DNA of 64,000 bases from JBFELU01 sp041572755 (GTDB lineage Bacteria; Actinomycetota; Acidimicrobiia; Spongiisociales; UBA11373): positions 1 through 64,000 of the forward strand of contig JBFFRY010000004.1 in NCBI GenBank assembly GCA_041572755.1. Direction: 5' to 3'. Each line of letters starts with the position of its first letter. Within the stretch, counting starts at the first letter, position 1. This document shows, piece by piece, positions 56,817-64,000 of this stretch. Made by a program: the position numbers and the translations under genes. The notes under the pieces are model-generated. The model saw only the letters and a list, made by a program, of their open reading frames with translations. It ran no database searches and had not been told where the DNA came from.

Positions 56817-57350
56817 GTGGAATCGCCCCGGGAACTGATCTCGGCTGACGAGATCGGACGCCGCATCCGAGAGCTGGCCAGCGAGATCGACGACGACTAC
56901 GCCGATGCCGGGGAGATCGTTCTCATAGGGATCCTCAAGGGGTCCTTCGTCTTCCTCTCCGACTTGGCGCGGGCCATGACGATCCCTCGGCGCATCGAGT
57001 TCATCGCGGTGTCCTCCTACGGCGATCGGGAGAGCGACCTGCATCCGGGTGCCGTCCGGCTCCTCATGGACGTCCGCCACGACATCGCCGATCGTCACGT
57101 CCTGGTGGTCGAGGACATCGTCGACACCGGGCACACCCTGGCGTATCTGTTGCGGCTGCTGAAGGCCAGGGGACCGGCCACGCTGCGGGCCTGCACGTTG
57201 CTCTCGAAGCCCGACCGACGAGCGGTCGACGTCGACCTGGACTACGTGGGCTTTGAGATCCCCGACGAGTGGGTCGTCGGCTATGGGCTCGACTTCGCCG
57301 AGCGGCATCGGACGCTGCCCAACATCTGCGTCATCGACCCGCCCACCTAA
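56817..57350 (+). CDS. hpt: Hypoxanthine phosphoribosyltransferase
   Basis: A 177-residue type I phosphoribosyltransferase for purine salvage (hypoxanthine/guanine plus PRPP to IMP/GMP). PRPP loop: HVLVVEDIVDTGHTLAYLL. The pyrophosphate loop is VLIGILKGSFVFLSDLAR, and the C-terminal DYVGFEIPDEWVVGYGLDFAERHRTLPNI is typical for bacterial Hpt. GTG 56817 follows a -10 box; the frame is open further up through the MFS gene but without family similarity. Convergent with allantoicase, sharing 4 bp. Confidence 0.94.
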   Translation: MESPRELISADEIGRRIRELASEIDDDYADAGEIVLIGILKGSFVFLSDLARAMTIPRRIEFIAVSSYGDRESDLHPGAVRLLMDVRHDIADRHVLVVEDIVDTGHTLAYLLRLLKARGPATLRACTLLSKPDRRAVDVDLDYVGFEIPDEWVVGYGLDFAERHRTLPNICVIDPPT

Positions 57351-58333
57351 CGCCAGGGCGCTTCTGCCCGGCCGAGGGCCCGGAACCGAGCGACACCGCC
57401 GTCGGGGTGGAGGCCCAGCCGGAGGTGGGTGAACGGACCTCCGTCCGTCAAGTCGCCGATCTCGTGGCGTCGGTCGTCGGCCAGTGGTGTCTCGGGGAGA
57501 ACGGGGGTCCACTCGCCGAGCACGATGTCGTCGGGATGGCTGCCGGGGGCATCGATGCCGGCGACGGAGCAGGCGGCCGGCGCCGCTCCCTGGAAGCCGC
57601 GGAGGTCGACGACGAGGCGTTCGATGACCCCTCTTCCGGCAAGGCGAACGATCGCCCACTCGTGTCCCGGCTGGCGGCGGCGGCGGGTCTCCCAACCGTC
57701 ACCCGGGTATCGGGCGTCGCCGCCGAGAAGCATGCGGTTGGGAGAGTCGAAGTGGCGGTCGGAACAGGAGACCACCCGGGCACCCGAACTGATCGCGGCG
57801 AGATCGATCTGGTCGCGATCGACGAGGTCGTCGGGAGGAACCGGATCGCCGAGGCACCGCATGCGGGCCACCCCGCCGTCGGGGTAGATGATGAACCGGA
57901 GGTGGGTGGCCGGCGCCTCCGCCACCACCGGGATCCCGGCAGACTCGTCGGATCGAAGCGGGCTGCGGGGCACGATCTCGACCCACTTGTCGCGGCTGCG
58001 CAGCAATTCGACCATCCCGGGTTCTCCCGGCATGTAGACGGCTTCCAGCGAGCAGGCCGCCGGGGCGTCCCCGGTGATGTGGGTGGTGTCGACCTCGACG
58101 ACCCGGGGGATTCCCGGGATCCCCAACCGAACGATGACCCAGTCGTGGCCCGGGTCGCGTCGGCGCCGGGTGGCCCAGCCGTCGTAGCGACGCTCCTTGC
58201 GAGCACGGGGCCTCGGGGGGTCGCGTTCCAGCAGACGGGCGGCGCCCCCGAAGTCCTCGTCGCTCGACTCGAGGATGCGGCCGCCGGCCTTGGCGGATGC
58301 CAGGTCGATGAGAAGCGCGGTCTCGTTGCTCAT
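57347..58333 (-). CDS. alc: Allantoicase
   Basis: A 328-residue enzyme hydrolysing allantoate to ureidoglycolate and urea, a late step in urate breakdown. It is a tandem duplication of the allantoicase repeat: YDGWATRRRRDPGHDWVIVRLG...FIIYPDGGVARMRCLG and GDGWETRRRRQPGHEWAIVRL...LGLHPDGGVARFRALG. Both repeats keep the GW-TRRRR-GH-W motif. ATG 58333 begins MSNETALLIDLASAKAGG; upstream codons lack similarity. No allantoinase or uricase is in this window, though the 8-oxoguanine deaminase and molybdenum hydroxylase at 38-43 kb make urate. Confidence 0.9.
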   Translation of the reverse strand: MSNETALLIDLASAKAGGRILESSDEDFGGAARLLERDPPRPRARKERRYDGWATRRRRDPGHDWVIVRLGIPGIPRVVEVDTTHITGDAPAACSLEAVYMPGEPGMVELLRSRDKWVEIVPRSPLRSDESAGIPVVAEAPATHLRFIIYPDGGVARMRCLGDPVPPDDLVDRDQIDLAAISSGARVVSCSDRHFDSPNRMLLGGDARYPGDGWETRRRRQPGHEWAIVRLAGRGVIERLVVDLRGFQGAAPAACSVAGIDAPGSHPDDIVLGEWTPVLPETPLADDRRHEIGDLTDGGPFTHLRLGLHPDGGVARFRALGRAEAPWR

Positions 58334-58448
58334 GTGGGCTCGATGTTCCCACCATCCTGGCGCAACGGCCGTCTCGACGCACGGGTGTGGTCCGGACGGG
58401 GGACGCCGGTTGTGGAAGGATTGGCGCGGCAACGTCTTGGGAGGGCCT

Positions 58449-59681
58449 GTGGAGTTTGCGTTCAGTGACCGGTGCGAGGACCTGCGCCGGCGTCTCGGGG
58501 AGTTCATGGACGAGTTCGTCTATCCGGCCGAGGGGGTGCACGACCGCCAGATGGAAGAGGCGGGTGATCCCCAGTTCCACCCGCCGATCATGGAGGAGCT
58601 CAAGGCGGAGGCACGAGCACGGGGCTTGTGGAATCTGTTTCTCCCCGACGAACGCTGGGGCGCCGGGTTGACCAACCTCGACTACGCCCCTCTCGCCGAG
58701 ATCACGGGCCGCAGTCCGTTGCTGGCTCCCGAGGCGATCAACTGTGCTGCTCCCGATACCGGGAACATGGAGATCATCGCCGAGTTCGGCACACCCGAGC
58801 AGCAAGCACAGTGGCTGGTTCCCTTGCTGGAGGGGGAGATCCGCTCCTGCTTCGGTATGACCGAACCCGATGTGGCCAGCAGCGACGCTCGCAACATTCA
58901 GGCCAGCATCGTCCGTGATGGCGACGAGTACGTGATCAACGGACGCAAATGGTGGAGCAGCGGTGCCATGTCGGATCGGTGCAAGGTCGCCATCTTCATG
59001 GGGGTGACCAATCCGGACGCCGACACCTATCACCGACAGAGCATGGTCCTGGTTCCGATGGACGCTCCCGGGGTGACGGTCCTTCGGGACCTGGGCGTCT
59101 TCGGCTACCACCATCGCGGCGGACACGCCGAGGTCGACTTCGAGGACGTTCGAGTGCCGGTCGCCAATCTCCTCGGGGAGGAGGGTGCCGGGTTCGCCAT
59201 TGCCCAGGCTCGCTTGGGTCCCGGCCGAATCCACCACTGCATGCGGCTCATCGGGATGGCGGAGCGGGCCTTCGATCTCATGTGCGAGCGGTCGATCACT
59301 CGCACCGCGTTCGGGAAGACGCTCGCCGAGCAGGGTGTCGTCCAGGATTGGATCGCCGAGGCGAGGATTCGCATCGAGCAGGCCCGTCTTCTGGTGCTCA
59401 AGACCGCCTGGCTGATGGACACCGTTGGGAATCGGGGGGCCCGGATCGAGATCTCGGCCATCAAGGTGGCCGTGCCTCGTATGGCTCTGTGGGTCATGGA
59501 CCGGGCCATCCAGACGCACGGTGGGGCGGGGGTATCGGAAGACACACCGCTGGCCCATCTGTGGGCCAATGCCCGAACCCTGCAGATCGCCGACGGGCCC
59601 GACGAGGTCCACAAGATGGCGCTTGCCCGGCGCGAGTTGCGTCGCTACCTGCCGGAGGGATTCGTCCCGCCCCGGCGCTAG
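58449..59681 (+). CDS. Acyl-CoA dehydrogenase (ACAD10/11-like)
   Basis: A 410-residue FAD enzyme of the branch found with phosphotransferase partners. Segments are EFAFSDRCEDLRRRLGEFMDEFVYPAEGVHDRQM, FLPDERWGAGLTNLDYAPLAEITGRSPLLAPEAINCAAPDTGNMEII, CFGMTEPDVASSDARNIQ, VINGRKWWSSGAM, FGKTLAEQGVVQDWIAEARIRIEQARLLVLKTAWLMDT and HGGAGVSEDTPLAHLWANARTLQIADGPDEVHKMALAR. The phosphotransferase at 22684 is the kind of kinase this branch works with. GTG 58449 has GGGAGG upstream. Confidence 0.9.
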   Translation: MEFAFSDRCEDLRRRLGEFMDEFVYPAEGVHDRQMEEAGDPQFHPPIMEELKAEARARGLWNLFLPDERWGAGLTNLDYAPLAEITGRSPLLAPEAINCAAPDTGNMEIIAEFGTPEQQAQWLVPLLEGEIRSCFGMTEPDVASSDARNIQASIVRDGDEYVINGRKWWSSGAMSDRCKVAIFMGVTNPDADTYHRQSMVLVPMDAPGVTVLRDLGVFGYHHRGGHAEVDFEDVRVPVANLLGEEGAGFAIAQARLGPGRIHHCMRLIGMAERAFDLMCERSITRTAFGKTLAEQGVVQDWIAEARIRIEQARLLVLKTAWLMDTVGNRGARIEISAIKVAVPRMALWVMDRAIQTHGGAGVSEDTPLAHLWANARTLQIADGPDEVHKMALARRELRRYLPEGFVPPRR

Positions 59682-60463
59682 ATCGCTGCGTTCTCGCCGA
59701 GTTCGGCCAGAACCGAGTCGAACCAGGCCACGGCGCTGCGGTGGGCGGCGGCCAGGCCTTCGATGTCGGGCACGAATGCAAGCCTCTCCAGGCGGTGGGC
59801 GATCTCCGAGGGGAGGTCGAAGACGGCGTATTTCAGTCCGTAGTCGTACCGCTCGGGGCAATGCCTGATCCGCAGCAGCGTGTTGAGCGGGCGGAGGGTG
59901 AAGGTGTGATAGGCGGCGATGGCGGCGAGCCCCCTGTCGCGGCGGATCTCCTTGTCGACCATGCCCTGAAACAGCGGGAAGGCCACCCGGAGCTGCTCCA
60001 ACTCGGCGGACAGTGCGCCGCGGTGGCGGTCCCGGTCGATAGCAGTGGCGGTCACCTCTCCGTGCTTGTCGAACAGGATCCTGGGCTCACCATGTCGTTC
60101 CCGCTCGTCGAGCCGGACGTCTGCGGCCGGGTCGACGACCACGATGTCGAAGATCACGTGGGGTCCGGCCTCGCGGAGCGAAGCGAACACCTGAGCGTGA
60201 CCGTGCCAGGTCGGTTCGGGGAGTCGCCACCAGTGCTCGATCGTGCCGAGTTCGTCGAGGATTGTCCGGATGGCTGAGAGCATCTCGTCGATGCGCCCGT
60301 CATCGGCGCGCACCATCAGATCGAGGTCCGACCACTCGTCGTCGCGATTCCATGCGGTCGATCCGCCCTCCCACAGGGCCCGGCAGTAGGGGATCTGCTC
60401 GAGCCGATCGGCAAAGGCGGCCCTGAGCCGAGAGCGGTCGATCGGTTTCCCCGGGTCCGTCAT
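59678..60463 (-). CDS. Nucleotidyltransferase-fold protein
   Basis: A 261-residue nucleotidyltransferase (Pol-beta superfamily). The core reads LWEGGSTAWNRDDEWSDLDLMVRADDG: Gly-Ser loop followed by the DxD metal motif, then a third acidic residue in HVIFDIVVVD. The C-terminal half is helical (RPLNTLLRIRHCPERYDYGLKYAVFDLPSEIAHRLERL), like aminoglycoside or streptomycin adenylyltransferases. A resistance function is not implied; many genomic paralogues act on unknown small molecules. Convergent with the dehydrogenase gene (4-bp overlap) and 5 bp after the membrane protein gene. Confidence 0.72.
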   Translation of the reverse strand: MTDPGKPIDRSRLRAAFADRLEQIPYCRALWEGGSTAWNRDDEWSDLDLMVRADDGRIDEMLSAIRTILDELGTIEHWWRLPEPTWHGHAQVFASLREAGPHVIFDIVVVDPAADVRLDERERHGEPRILFDKHGEVTATAIDRDRHRGALSAELEQLRVAFPLFQGMVDKEIRRDRGLAAIAAYHTFTLRPLNTLLRIRHCPERYDYGLKYAVFDLPSEIAHRLERLAFVPDIEGLAAAHRSAVAWFDSVLAELGENAAI

Positions 60464-60468
60464 GGTCC

Positions 60469-61089
60469 CTAGAGGGGTGAGGCGTAGGCGCCGGGATCCT
60501 GGTCGGCTTCGTCCTGGGCCTTGCGGACCAGGTGCATGAAGCGGCTGGCCCCGAGGATCTGCCGGTCGAGGAGGGCCCCGAGGTGCTCGATGGTGTAGGC
60601 GGTGGCGTCCTCGACGTGCGCGTCGACGTCGCTGGCCTCGTCGGCGTAGAGGAGGCGGGTCCAGTAGCTGTTGGTCACGACGGTGAGGAACGAATGGACC
60701 ACGCTGTTGCGTTCGAGGGCGGCCAACGGCTTGAGGAACAGGAGCACCACGAAGAGCAGGACGGCCATGATGGCGAGACCGGCCACCACTCCCGCCTGAG
60801 CCCAGTCGTATCCCTCATCGGGGACGTCGGTGGCGATGCGCACTGCGGCGATCATCGCCCCGACGGCGACGAGGAACACCACCAAGAAGATCCACTTCAT
60901 GGTCACGAAGGCGAAACGCTGGGATCGGGCCGTCTTGAGGAACTCGTCGCGATTGGCCTTGATGACCGAGCGGGCAAAGGGCTCGATCCCGGTACCAAGG
61001 CCCGGGATCTCCATCACGATCGCCGGACCCGCCGGGGCCTCGGGGCCGTTCTCGGCGGGAGTCTCGTCGGCCTTGGGATCGTCCGTCAC
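60469..61089 (-). CDS. Two-helix membrane protein of unknown function
   Basis: A 206-residue protein. The N-terminal 40 residues are disordered and acidic; FARSVIKANRDEFLKTARSQRFAFVTM leads into two hydrophobic helices (WIFLVVFLVAVGAMIAAVRI and AGVVAGLAIMAVLLFVVLLF). A helical C-terminal domain follows (LAALERNSVVHSFLTVVTNSYWTRLL, then DATAYTIEHLGALLDRQ). The length and pair of helices next to cytosolic coils suggest a membrane sensor or scaffold, but I do not recognise the family. GTG 61089 has GGAG seven bases upstream. Confidence 0.6.
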   Translation of the reverse strand: MTDDPKADETPAENGPEAPAGPAIVMEIPGLGTGIEPFARSVIKANRDEFLKTARSQRFAFVTMKWIFLVVFLVAVGAMIAAVRIATDVPDEGYDWAQAGVVAGLAIMAVLLFVVLLFLKPLAALERNSVVHSFLTVVTNSYWTRLLYADEASDVDAHVEDATAYTIEHLGALLDRQILGASRFMHLVRKAQDEADQDPGAYASPL

Positions 61090-61154
61090 AGCGTGCTCCA
61101 GGGTCGGGGCCGGGCGAGCCGCGGCCCGACCCAGTCTCTCCCGGGCCGTGGCTC

Positions 61155-62492
61155 TCAGCGGCTCAGCGTAGCCACCAATCGGTCGATTCCGGGTGAGGTG
61201 CCGACCGGGGTGCGGGGCGCCGGATCGAGCGAGCGGAGATGGGGGGGGAGGGTCGCCAGGGAACCGGCGCAGCGTTGCCGGGCCTCGGCGAGCGAGGCGG
61301 GTGGGGCCACGACCCGGCCGCCGGACATCAGTTGCCGCAGCAGGGGCTCGCCCTCGATGCCCGTCTCGTCGGCGAGGCCGATCACGTCGCCGTGCGGGGA
61401 GCCGTCGCTGCCGGCCCGGAAGACCTGCTTGACACCGGGAAGAGTGGGCTTTCCGGTGGAGGTCTTCATCTTGGGACCGGAGTGATCTGCCACGAGCTTG
61501 TAGACCACGTCGAGGCTGGGGGCGTCGTCGCTGGTCATCATGCGGGTGCCCACGCCGAATGCGTCGATCGGTGCGCCGGCGGCAATCAGATCGTGGACCC
61601 CGTACTCATCGAGCCCACCCGAGGCCACGATGCGGATCTCGGGGAATCCCGCTTCGTCGAGGATGGAGCGCACTCCGAGGGAGAGGACTGCGAGGTCACC
61701 GGAATCCAGGCGCACCCCTTGCACGGAGGTTCCCTCTGCGGCCAGCTCTGCGGCGACGGCGGCGGCGATCCGAGCCCCGTCGAGCGTGTCGTAGGTGTCG
61801 ATGAGCAGCACCGCGTCGTCGGGAAATGTTCGAGCAAACGATCGAAAGGCGTCGGCTTCCGAGGGATGGGACAGCACATACGAGTGGGCCATCGTGCCGG
61901 AGACCGGGATGCCGTATTCACGTCCCGCCAGGACGAGGGAGGTGGCGGCCGCTCCGGCGAGGTAGGCGGATCGGGCCCCTTTGAGAGCTGCATCGGCCCC
62001 GTGGGTGCGACGGGCACCGAAGTCGACATACGGCGTTCCGGCGGCGGCCAGCGTCACGCGGGCCGCCTTGGAGGCGATCATCGTCTGGAATCCCACGGTG
62101 TTGAGCACGAGCGTTTCGATGATCTGGGCCTCGATCAGCGGAGCCGTGACGCGCAGGAGCGGTTCTCCCGGGTAGACCGGGGTTCCCTCCGGGATCGCCC
62201 ACAGTTCGCCGGTGAACCGCACCCGACTCAGCGACTCGAGGAATTCCCTCTCGAAGCGTCCCAGCGAGTCGAGGTAGTCGAGGGCTTCGGTGTCGAAGTG
62301 CAGCTCACCGAGGGACGAGACGACGTCGTTGATGCCGGCCACGATGGCGAAGTTCCGTTCCGGCGGGAGCGACCGGAGGCTCAGCTCGAAGGTGGCCGGC
62401 TCGGTGCGGGCTTCGGCAAAGTAGGCCGCGGCCATCGTCAACTCGTAGAGATCAATGACCAGAGCGACGGTGCGATCGCCGACCCACGGCAT
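61155..62492 (-). CDS. pncB: Nicotinate phosphoribosyltransferase
   Basis: A 445-residue enzyme making nicotinate mononucleotide from nicotinate (Preiss-Handler NAD salvage). Motifs: TVALVIDLYELTMAAAYFAE, NTVGFQTMIASKAARV, VDFGARRTHGADAALKGARSAYLAG with the catalytic His, GIPVSGTMAHSYVLSHPSE, GVRLDSGDLAVLSLGVRSILDEAG and IRIVASGGLDEYGVHDLIAAGAPIDAFGVGTRM. ATG 62492 starts 5 bp after the nicotinamidase stop, so they form an operon in pathway order. Confidence 0.93.
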   Translation of the reverse strand: MPWVGDRTVALVIDLYELTMAAAYFAEARTEPATFELSLRSLPPERNFAIVAGINDVVSSLGELHFDTEALDYLDSLGRFEREFLESLSRVRFTGELWAIPEGTPVYPGEPLLRVTAPLIEAQIIETLVLNTVGFQTMIASKAARVTLAAAGTPYVDFGARRTHGADAALKGARSAYLAGAAATSLVLAGREYGIPVSGTMAHSYVLSHPSEADAFRSFARTFPDDAVLLIDTYDTLDGARIAAAVAAELAAEGTSVQGVRLDSGDLAVLSLGVRSILDEAGFPEIRIVASGGLDEYGVHDLIAAGAPIDAFGVGTRMMTSDDAPSLDVVYKLVADHSGPKMKTSTGKPTLPGVKQVFRAGSDGSPHGDVIGLADETGIEGEPLLRQLMSGGRVVAPPASLAEARQRCAGSLATLPPHLRSLDPAPRTPVGTSPGIDRLVATLSR

Positions 62493-62496
62493 CGTG

Positions 62497-63090
62497 CTAT
62501 TCCAGCTCGACGCCGGCGGTCTGCAGTTCCGCCAGCGATCGGTCTCCATCGCCGGGCCGGAGGTCGACGGCCCGTATCGCCGCGCTCACGACGATTGCCC
62601 GGTACCCGAGCCTGACGGCGTCGAGCGATGTCTCCTTTACGCAGTAGTCCGTGGCCAGGCCGACTATGACGATGCGCTCGATGCCCCGTTCTCGAAGGAC
62701 CTCCTCCAGACCGGTGGACCGCTCCTCGCCTTCCCCTGAGGGGTGCCGCATGGTGAACCCGGAGTATCCATCCTCGCCTCCGGCGCCCTTGCGAGTGAAC
62801 ACCGCTTCCGCAGCCACCGCGAGATCGGGATGCAGTTCCGAGCCCCAGGTCTCTGCCACGCAATGGACCGGCCAGACGCCGCCGTCTTTGGCGAAATGGG
62901 GGGTCGAGGGCGGGTGCCAGTCCTGGGTGTAGACGATGGTGGCCCCGGAAGCCCGGGCTCGTTCGATCTCGGCGTTGATGAGAGGAACGATCTCGGCCCC
63001 GCCTTTCACCGCCAGGCTGCCGGAGGGATCGGCGAAGTCGTTCTGCACGTCGACGATCACGAGGGCCGTCGAGGTGTCGTAGATCACCAC
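62497..63090 (-). CDS. pncA: Nicotinamidase
   Basis: A 197-residue isochorismatase-fold amidase converting nicotinamide to nicotinate, feeding pncB downstream. The catalytic triad is visible: Asp in LVIVDVQNDFADPSG, Lys in EAVFTRKGAGG and Cys in VIVGLATDYCVKETSLDAVRLGY. Metal-ligand region: YTQDWHPPSTPHF. GTG 63090 is used because a -10 box ends 6 nt before it; the box itself lies in the end of the upstream regulator gene. Confidence 0.93.
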   Translation of the reverse strand: MVIYDTSTALVIVDVQNDFADPSGSLAVKGGAEIVPLINAEIERARASGATIVYTQDWHPPSTPHFAKDGGVWPVHCVAETWGSELHPDLAVAAEAVFTRKGAGGEDGYSGFTMRHPSGEGEERSTGLEEVLRERGIERIVIVGLATDYCVKETSLDAVRLGYRAIVVSAAIRAVDLRPGDGDRSLAELQTAGVELE

Positions 63091-63094
63091 GGAA

Positions 63095-63580
63095 TCAGCG
63101 TACGTGACCGGAACGGTCCAATCCTGTTCGGACGACCTCGGGGAGCGGATCGGCGACCACGTTGCCCGGCCGGAGTTCGCCGCCGCAGTGGGTGCACACT
63201 GTGACCGGTTCGGTGACGAGGCCACACGCCTTGTGGGTGACGGTGCGGAACGGCGGCTCGTCCTCCTCCACGGCCCAGCGGTCGCCCCACTGGTGCATGG
63301 AGAGGAGCACGGTGAAGAGATCCCGGCTCTTGTTGGTCAGGCGGTATTCGTGGCGGATGGGTCGGTCCGAGTAGGCCCGTCGTTTGAGGAGACCGTGATC
63401 GACCAGCTTGGCGAGCCGGTCGCTGAGGATATTGCGGGCGATCCCGAGGTGGGTCTGGAAGTCCTCGAAACGCCTGACCCCGAGGAAGGCGTCGCGGAGG
63501 ATCAGCAGAGTCCAACGCTCCCCCACCATGCCGAGGGTCTTGGCAACCGAGCAGGGTCGGGTGGTGAAGTCAGTGGCCAC
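63095..63580 (-). CDS. HxlR-family winged-helix regulator
   Basis: A 161-residue regulator. HxlR signature: RPCSVAKTLGMVGERWTLLILRDAFLGVRRFEDFQTHLGIARNILSDRLAKLVDHGLLKRR, with the conserved Cys near residue 10. A C-terminal extension has paired Cys (ACGLVTEPVTVCTHCGGEL) resembling a zinc or rubredoxin-like site. It directly precedes pncA and pncB on the same strand, which suggests control of NAD salvage. GTG 63580 is 6 nt after a -10 box. Confidence 0.85.
   Translation of the reverse strand: MATDFTTRPCSVAKTLGMVGERWTLLILRDAFLGVRRFEDFQTHLGIARNILSDRLAKLVDHGLLKRRAYSDRPIRHEYRLTNKSRDLFTVLLSMHQWGDRWAVEEDEPPFRTVTHKACGLVTEPVTVCTHCGGELRPGNVVADPLPEVVRTGLDRSGHVR
63097..63102 (-). promoter_or_regulatory. 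Leaderless -10 box for pncA inside the HxlR gene end
   Basis: TACGCT on the minus strand ends 6 nt before GTG 63090. Confidence 0.5.
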
Positions 63581-63586
63581 CTGAGC

Positions 63587-63592
63587 ATCGTA
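63587..63592 (-). promoter_or_regulatory. Leaderless -10 box for the HxlR gene
   Basis: TACGAT on the minus strand ends 6 nt before GTG 63580. Confidence 0.6.
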
Positions 63593-63601
63593 GGCGGGTG
63601 G

Positions 63602-63648
63602 GTTGCAATTCGCAACGGGCTTGGGTAGAGTTCGTTTCGAGATGAAAC
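63602..63648. promoter_or_regulatory. Two candidate operator palindromes upstream of the HxlR gene
   Basis: GTTGC-AATTC-GCAAC (63602-63616) and GTTTC-GAGAT-GAAAC (63634-63648) have equal arm and spacer lengths (5-5-5) and lie 32 bp apart, about three helical turns. The first covers the region just upstream of the HxlR -10. They could be sites for the HxlR dimer. Confidence 0.5.
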
Positions 63649-63845
63649 CTACTGCTTTCAATAGCAAGCAATCGGGTCTTGTGGGCGCCGCCGAGTTGCG
63701 ACGTGCACGGGCCGGGTCAAGGCCCCGCCACGTGATGCCTCCCGAGCCCGTGATCCTCGTCGGTCTCGGGGACGAGGCCTCCGCCGTCGACGCCGGATGG
63801 GCAGTCTGGCGGGCCTCCCTCGGAGTCCGCGTCCCGGCCGCCTGA
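63642..63845 (+). CDS. Possible small ORF, unknown function
   Basis: An open frame of 67 codons from ATG 63642 follows TAGAGT (63626-63631) by 10 nt and is followed by a strong hairpin. The product is basic at the start (AAELRRARAGSRPRH) and ends VILVGLGDEASAVDAGWAVW. No family recognised and the codon pattern is ordinary for GC-rich noncoding frames, so it may not be a gene. Confidence 0.25.
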   Translation: MKPTAFNSKQSGLVGAAELRRARAGSRPRHVMPPEPVILVGLGDEASAVDAGWAVWRASLGVRVPAA

Positions 63846-63867
63846 GCGAGCCGGCGCCCCCAACCGA

Positions 63868-63898
63868 CACTGCGGCCGCCGCCACGGCGGCCGCAGTG
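63868..63898 (+). terminator. Strong hairpin before the last gene
   Basis: CACTGCGGCCGCCG (63868-63881) pairs perfectly with CGGCGGCCGCAGTG (63885-63898) around CCA: 14 bp. No U-tract. Confidence 0.6.
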
Positions 63899-63905
63899 GC
63901 GCGCA

Positions 63906-63911
63906 TAGACT
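63906..63911 (+). promoter_or_regulatory. Leaderless -10 box for the truncated last gene
   Basis: TAGACT ends 7 nt before GTG 63919. Confidence 0.55.
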
Positions 63912-63918
63912 CCCCGGC

Positions 63919-64000
63919 GTGCTGAACCCCGACATGCTCGACGTGGCCCGGCGTGCCGCCCGGACCGCCGCCGACATATGCCAGCGGGCTCTGCAACGCC
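63919..64000 (+). CDS. Start of a gene cut by the window end, possibly IMPase/CysQ-like
   Basis: 27 codons are visible: LNPDMLDVARRAARTAADICQRA. The helix with its AARxAAD pattern resembles the N-terminus of inositol monophosphatase/CysQ phosphatases, but the visible part is too short to be sure. Confidence 0.45.
   Translation, partial: MLNPDMLDVARRAARTAADICQRALQR

Noticed and set aside
57699..59861. 720-codon open frame over allantoicase and the dehydrogenase
   Set aside because: Alternate-frame artifact with no family features; the real genes on either strand explain the sequence.

Overview
The window is GC-rich (roughly two thirds G+C by eye), tightly packed, and has no rRNA, tRNA, CRISPR array or insertion sequence that I can see. 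It looks like a chromosomal segment of an Actinomycetota bacterium, probably an aerobic free-living lineage outside the well-studied genera; an Acidimicrobiia-like or Nitriliruptoria-like origin is a guess. Support comes from GlnE, a mycobacterial-type XRE regulator/HbhA-like pair, a Mec/CysO-type sulfur-carrier pair, CtaA/CtaB, PhoH, polycysteine attenuation, and many leaderless promoters of the form TANNNT, 6-8 nt, start codon. No gene-free stretch exceeds 300 bases.

Layout. 1-4.4 kb: the end of a large Ig/cadherin-repeat membrane protein, a MobA-like nucleotidyltransferase, a helix-hairpin-helix protein and the regulator/HbhA-like pair. 4.5-12.3 kb: DAHP synthase, M20 amidohydrolase, GlnE, a PabC-like enzyme and MgtE. 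12.5-16.9 kb: an acyl-CoA dehydrogenase, then selenium/sulfur genes: selD with an in-frame UGA selenocysteine codon and a SECIS-like hairpin, facing a DsrE-like/TusA-like/cysteine synthase operon. That operon is preceded by a leaderless Cys-rich leader peptide and an intrinsic terminator. 17-32.7 kb: surface lipoproteins, hydrolase, heme A synthesis (ctaA, ctaB), a 57-residue Cox2-like mini-protein, Lgt, GpsA, PhoH, and a JAMM protease next to a MoaD-rhodanese-E1 fusion. 32.7-38.2 kb: propeller proteins, a Cys/Met-metabolism PLP enzyme and inositol-phosphate synthase. 38.3-43.2 kb: purine oxidation (three-subunit molybdenum hydroxylase plus an 8-oxoguanine-deaminase-type amidohydrolase). 43.3-51.4 kb: a LIV/HAAT-type ABC importer operon carrying two CoA ligases. 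51.5-55.6 kb: HIT protein and a heterodimeric ABC exporter with a structured leader. 55.6-64 kb: MFS permease, Hpt, allantoicase, acyl-CoA dehydrogenase, nucleotidyltransferase, and an NAD-salvage block (pncB, pncA, HxlR regulator).

How the genes work together. Three sulfur/selenium units occur: selenophosphate synthesis, cysteine synthesis under apparent cysteine-responsive attenuation, and a sulfur-carrier activation/cleavage pair. Purine breakdown (8-oxoguanine or xanthine to urate; later allantoate hydrolysis) sits beside purine salvage (Hpt). Four acyl-CoA-type genes (three acyl-CoA dehydrogenases, one phosphotransferase of the kind often paired with them) and the CoA ligases suggest fatty or aromatic acid use. 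I saw no mobile element or anomalous base composition. The observations most worth a second look are the selenocysteine selD, the polycysteine attenuator, the three-domain sulfur-carrier fusion, the Cox2-like mini-protein and the palindrome over the regulator's -35 box.
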